Source: Bifidobacterium breve
Lineage (GTDB): Bacteria > Actinomycetota > Actinomycetes > S36-B12
Direction of reading: 5' to 3'
DNA length: 22,949 nucleotides
NCBI GenBank assembly: GCA_945885645.1
Contig: CAMCYV010000008.1
Location: 1-22,949, forward strand
Part shown: piece by piece, positions 20,491 to 22,949 of the stretch
How the letters are laid out: each line of letters starts with the position of its first letter
Position numbering within the stretch: the stretch's first letter is position 1
Program-made: the position numbers and the translations under genes
Notes under the pieces: model-generated
What the model saw: the letters and a program-made list of their open reading frames with translations, nothing else
Database searches by the model: none
What the model was told of the DNA's origin: nothing

Positions 20491-21774
20491 GTGCTTAGAC
20501 GCGTACGACTAGCACTGGGGGTACTGCTTCTCGCAACCTTGGCTTTTCTGGTCTCCGGTGGTCTCTCCCCCGTTCATGCCGCTGAAACAACCATTACGGG
20601 AACCTTGACTACCCCCGGGGGCGTTGCAGTGTCAGGGGTTGTCGTAACCGCTACCGGTCCCGACGGTGTAATCGCGTCGGGTACTTCTGATGAGAAGGGA
20701 GTCTTTGTTGTCCCACTCGCCGCAGGTGGCACGTACACGGTAGTGATTGATGTCAGCACACTCCCAGAGGGCATTACCTTGAACAACGAGGAAGATGCGA
20801 GTAGGTCACTCCTCGTACTTGGCGGTGAGAAAAGAATCATCATTGGACTATCCGAAGGTGGAGAGTCAGGAATAGTTGCGGAAGCATCGGGTACGGGTGA
20901 GCGGGTTGCTCAACTTTTTCTTGACGGAATCCTCTATGGGCTGGTAATCGCCCTAGGAGCCGTGGGTTTGAACTTGGTTTTTGGCACAACCGGTTTGACC
21001 AACTTTTCCCACGGCGAGCTCCTCACATTGGGTGCATTCACCGCTCTAGCATTCAATACAGCAGGTCTGAACATAATAATCGCTGCCCCAATTGCCATCG
21101 TTTTTGCAGCCCTGGTTTATGGATGGGGTCAAAACCGAATCCTGTGGAGACCCCTGCGTAGGCGCAAGACCGGTCTCATCGCTGCCATGATCGTCAGTAT
21201 TGGGTTGGCAATTCTCCTCCGATACACACTTGTTCTCTTTTTCGGTGGTGCTCCACAAAGCTACCAGCAGTTCGCCGGACAAGCCGGAATCACTGTAGGG
21301 CCGTTCAACACCACCCCAAAAGCGCTCATTCTGGGGGCACTGGCCATTGTCGCTCTCGCCGCAACCGTGATCTGGCTCCAGCGCTCGCGAATTGGCAAGG
21401 CCACCCGAGCGGTATCTGATAACCCTGCACTCGCATCGGCCACGGGAATTGACGTGGAGCGCGTTATTTCTGTGGTGTGGATCATTGGTGCGGGTCTTGC
21501 GGCCTTTGCAGGCATTTATCTTGGCTTGACTCAAAACACTGTTTGGAATATGGGGCAACGAATTCTGCTCGTGCTATTCGCAGCAGTTATTCTGGGTGGT
21601 TTGGGAACTATTTATGGCGCAATTGTTGGCGCAATGGTCGTAGGCATTTTCATCCAGATGACCACCTTGTTCATCCCCACTGAAATGAAGACAGTGGGGG
21701 CCCTTTTCTTGATGATTCTCATACTCTTGGTACGGCCTCAAGGTTTGCTTGGACGAAAAGAAAGGGTGGGTTAA
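20491..21774 (+). CDS. livH: LivH-type ABC importer permease with an N-terminal exported domain
   Basis: This is a membrane subunit of a branched-chain amino acid (HAAT-family) ABC importer. The 427-residue product is over 100 residues longer than ordinary LivH. Residues 1-30 form a signal peptide (Arg-Arg, hydrophobic core, Val-His-Ala cut site). Residues 32 to about 122 look like a carboxypeptidase-regulatory or Cna-B-type beta-sandwich: Gly-Thr-Leu-Thr-Thr-Pro-Gly-Gly-Val-Ala-Val-Ser-Gly-Val-Val-Val, then Thr-Ser-Asp-Glu-Lys-Gly-Val-Phe and Gly-Gly-Thr-Tyr-Thr-Val. The permease proper begins near 140, with Gly-Leu-Thr-Asn-Phe-Ser-His-Gly-Glu at 168-176, and ends with Arg-Pro-Gln-Gly-Leu-Leu-Gly. 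GGAGGT 8 bases before the GTG confirms the long start. livM follows after 5 bases. No livK-like binding protein lies upstream. Confidence 0.93.
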   Translation: MLRRVRLALGVLLLATLAFLVSGGLSPVHAAETTITGTLTTPGGVAVSGVVVTATGPDGVIASGTSDEKGVFVVPLAAGGTYTVVIDVSTLPEGITLNNEEDASRSLLVLGGEKRIIIGLSEGGESGIVAEASGTGERVAQLFLDGILYGLVIALGAVGLNLVFGTTGLTNFSHGELLTLGAFTALAFNTAGLNIIIAAPIAIVFAALVYGWGQNRILWRPLRRRKTGLIAAMIVSIGLAILLRYTLVLFFGGAPQSYQQFAGQAGITVGPFNTTPKALILGALAIVALAATVIWLQRSRIGKATRAVSDNPALASATGIDVERVISVVWIIGAGLAAFAGIYLGLTQNTVWNMGQRILLVLFAAVILGGLGTIYGAIVGAMVVGIFIQMTTLFIPTEMKTVGALFLMILILLVRPQGLLGRKERVG

Positions 21775-21779
21775 CCAAC

Positions 21780-22766
21780 ATGGACATTGGCCAAGTTTTC
21801 ACACTCACCATCACTCAAGCTTTCGGCGTTACCGCACTCATTTACCTCTTCGCGGCTATTGGTCTCAATGTTCAATTTGGGTACACCGGCCTGCTTAACT
21901 TCGGCCAAGTTGCATTTGTTGCTGCGGGTGCTTACGCCGTCGGTGTCATCGTTCTCACCTTTGATTTGAGTTTATGGCTTTCCATAATTGTCGCTCTCAT
22001 CGTTTCAACCCTTTTAGCTCTCCTACTGGGCATACCGACCTTGCGTTTGCGCGCGGACTATCTTGCGATTGTCACCATTGCTGCTAGCGAGCTCTTGCGT
22101 TTGCTGGTTCGCTCAATCGCCTTCAAAGACGTTTTCGGTGGCGCTCAGGGTCTCAATGGAAAACTAGGTCAAGAGTTCCATGATCTCAATCCCCTGCCCG
22201 TAGATTTCACACTACCCATCTTTAGTTGGAGCCGCCAGGATCTTTGGGTTGTCATAGTTGGTTGGAGTCTTGCGCTGCTCTTCACCCTGTTCGTGTGGGG
22301 GTTGGTACGGAGTCCATGGGGTCGCGTTGTCAAGGGCATCCGTGAGGATGAAGACGCCGTTGTTTCACTGGGTAAGAACGTCTTTGTCTACAAGTTGCAA
22401 GCCCTCATCATTGGCGGCGGTATTGCAGCTTTCGGCGGTATTCTGTGGGCCGTTGCTAAGCAGTCAGTACAGCCGGACACTTTCCAGCCAGACTTCACCT
22501 TCTTCGTGTTCACCATCCTGCTTTTGGGTGGTGCGGCCCGAGTATTCGGCCCCATCGTAGGAACGGTAATTTTCTGGTTCCTCCTCGCGGGTTTCGGAGA
22601 GGTGCTCAGCTCATTAATCAATAATGGATACATCTCATTCCTCACACCGACCGATGTCGGCTCAATCCGTTTCATGCTCATGGGCCTCGGGCTGATGCTG
22701 CTGATGATCTTTAGGCCACAAGGAATATTCGGCGACCGAAGGGAGTTAGCCCTCGATGCCCGCTAA
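21780..22766 (+). CDS. livM: LivM-type ABC importer permease
   Basis: This is the second permease of the branched-chain amino acid importer. The 328-residue protein has about eight to ten hydrophobic segments, the conserved Asn-Val-Gln-Phe-Gly-Tyr-Thr-Gly-Leu-Leu-Asn-Phe-Gly-Gln near residue 30-43, a cytoplasmic loop with Ser-Pro-Trp-Gly-Arg-Val-Val-Lys-Gly-Ile-Arg-Glu-Asp-Glu that meets the ATPase, and the typical C-terminal Phe-Arg-Pro-Gln-Gly-Ile-Phe-Gly. The ATG at 21780 is 5 bases after the livH stop, with a GGTGGG-like site 9 bases upstream. Its end overlaps the livG start by 11 bases. No extra N-terminal domain is present, unlike LivH. Confidence 0.95.
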   Translation: MDIGQVFTLTITQAFGVTALIYLFAAIGLNVQFGYTGLLNFGQVAFVAAGAYAVGVIVLTFDLSLWLSIIVALIVSTLLALLLGIPTLRLRADYLAIVTIAASELLRLLVRSIAFKDVFGGAQGLNGKLGQEFHDLNPLPVDFTLPIFSWSRQDLWVVIVGWSLALLFTLFVWGLVRSPWGRVVKGIREDEDAVVSLGKNVFVYKLQALIIGGGIAAFGGILWAVAKQSVQPDTFQPDFTFFVFTILLLGGAARVFGPIVGTVIFWFLLAGFGEVLSSLINNGYISFLTPTDVGSIRFMLMGLGLMLLMIFRPQGIFGDRRELALDAR

Positions 22767-22949
22767 TACCGGAAACACCACGAACCCCACGAACCCCACG
22801 AACATGGCACCTGGCCGTGCTGCAGCAGTTGAAGCATTGCGCGATGTCGCTCGGCAGCCCGGTTCTTCAAAGCCTGATCCCATATTGATTGCCGACCACG
22901 TAAGCCGACAATTTGGTGGACTCAAGGCTGTTGACGTTGCCCACGTTGA
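22756..22949 (+). CDS. livG: LivG-type ABC importer ATPase, N-terminal part (cut by the window end)
   Basis: The first 64 codons of an ABC ATPase are present. Residues from about 44 read Ile-Leu-Ile-Ala-Asp-His-Val-Ser-Arg-Gln-Phe-Gly-Gly-Leu-Lys-Ala-Val, the usual first strand of LivG; the Walker A lies beyond the window. AAGGGAG (22739-22745) lies 10 bases before the ATG at 22756, inside the end of livM. This start gives an unusual extension of about 43 residues, first Asn/Thr/Pro-rich, then with Ala-Ala-Ala-Val-Glu-Ala-Leu-Arg-Asp-Val. An ATG at 22804 is possible but has no ribosome binding site. Position after livH-livM fits the HMGF order. Confidence 0.9.
   Translation, partial: MPANTGNTTNPTNPTNMAPGRAAAVEALRDVARQPGSSKPDPILIADHVSRQFGGLKAVDVAHV
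22780..22803 (+). repeat. 9-base tandem repeat in the livG 5' end
   Basis: The unit ACGAACCCC occurs two and two-thirds times. It is in frame and encodes Thr-Asn-Pro, Thr-Asn-Pro, Thr-Asn. Being a multiple of three, slippage would change the length of the leader peptide without breaking the frame. Confidence 0.75.

Noticed and set aside
1..22949. Mobile elements, CRISPR arrays, tRNA or rRNA genes, phage or toxin-antitoxin modules
   Set aside because: No transposase or integrase, no spaced repeats, no cloverleaf or ribosomal RNA stretches were seen; the genes form an ordinary conserved actinobacterial neighbourhood.

Overview
The window reads as a chromosomal core region of an actinobacterium. 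WhiA, an RbpA-family protein, a Tyr-type PolA without proofreading residues, a four-S1-domain RpsA of actinobacterial size and the gene order itself all point there. Base composition looks close to half G+C by eye, low for the phylum, which fits aquatic or planktonic lineages better than Streptomyces-like ones; that last step is inference. I see no tRNA, rRNA, insertion sequence, prophage, CRISPR array or toxin-type island. Coding density is very high: the longest gene-free stretch is about 210 bases (20281-20490).

Left part (1-11086, almost all minus strand). Read in the direction of transcription the order is uvrA, a Tat-exported Rieske protein, uvrC, rapZ, a tiny ORF that looks like a yvcK remnant, whiA, gap, pgk, tpiA, secG, rbpA. 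Most junctions overlap or are a few bases apart, so translation is probably coupled. At the left edge a plus-strand ORF tail, possibly 6-phosphogluconolactonase, converges on rbpA and overlaps it. The functions are nucleotide excision repair, the triose part of glycolysis, protein export (SecG) and transcription control (WhiA, RbpA).

Middle (11214-19778). A metallo-beta-lactamase-fold hydrolase on the plus strand diverges from uvrA and converges with the minus-strand run rpsA-coaE-uvrB-terC. polA lies upstream of rpsA on the same strand. With uvrA, uvrB, uvrC and polA all within about 14 kb, the damage recognition, incision and gap-filling enzymes of excision repair are clustered.

Right part (19822-22949, plus strand). 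A PaaI-type thioesterase diverges from polA. It is followed by the start of a branched-chain amino acid ABC importer: livH, livM and the first 64 codons of livG. The LivH here carries a signal peptide and an exported beta-sandwich-like domain fused ahead of the permease.

The main points for a second look are: (1) the apparent loss of yvcK, leaving a 46-codon ORF that overlaps both neighbours; (2) the LivH fusion; (3) leaderless-type starts, with a -10 hexamer exactly 6 nt before the ATG, at polA and at the hydrolase; (4) several starts moved on ribosome-binding-site evidence (rapZ, gap, the Rieske gene, coaE).
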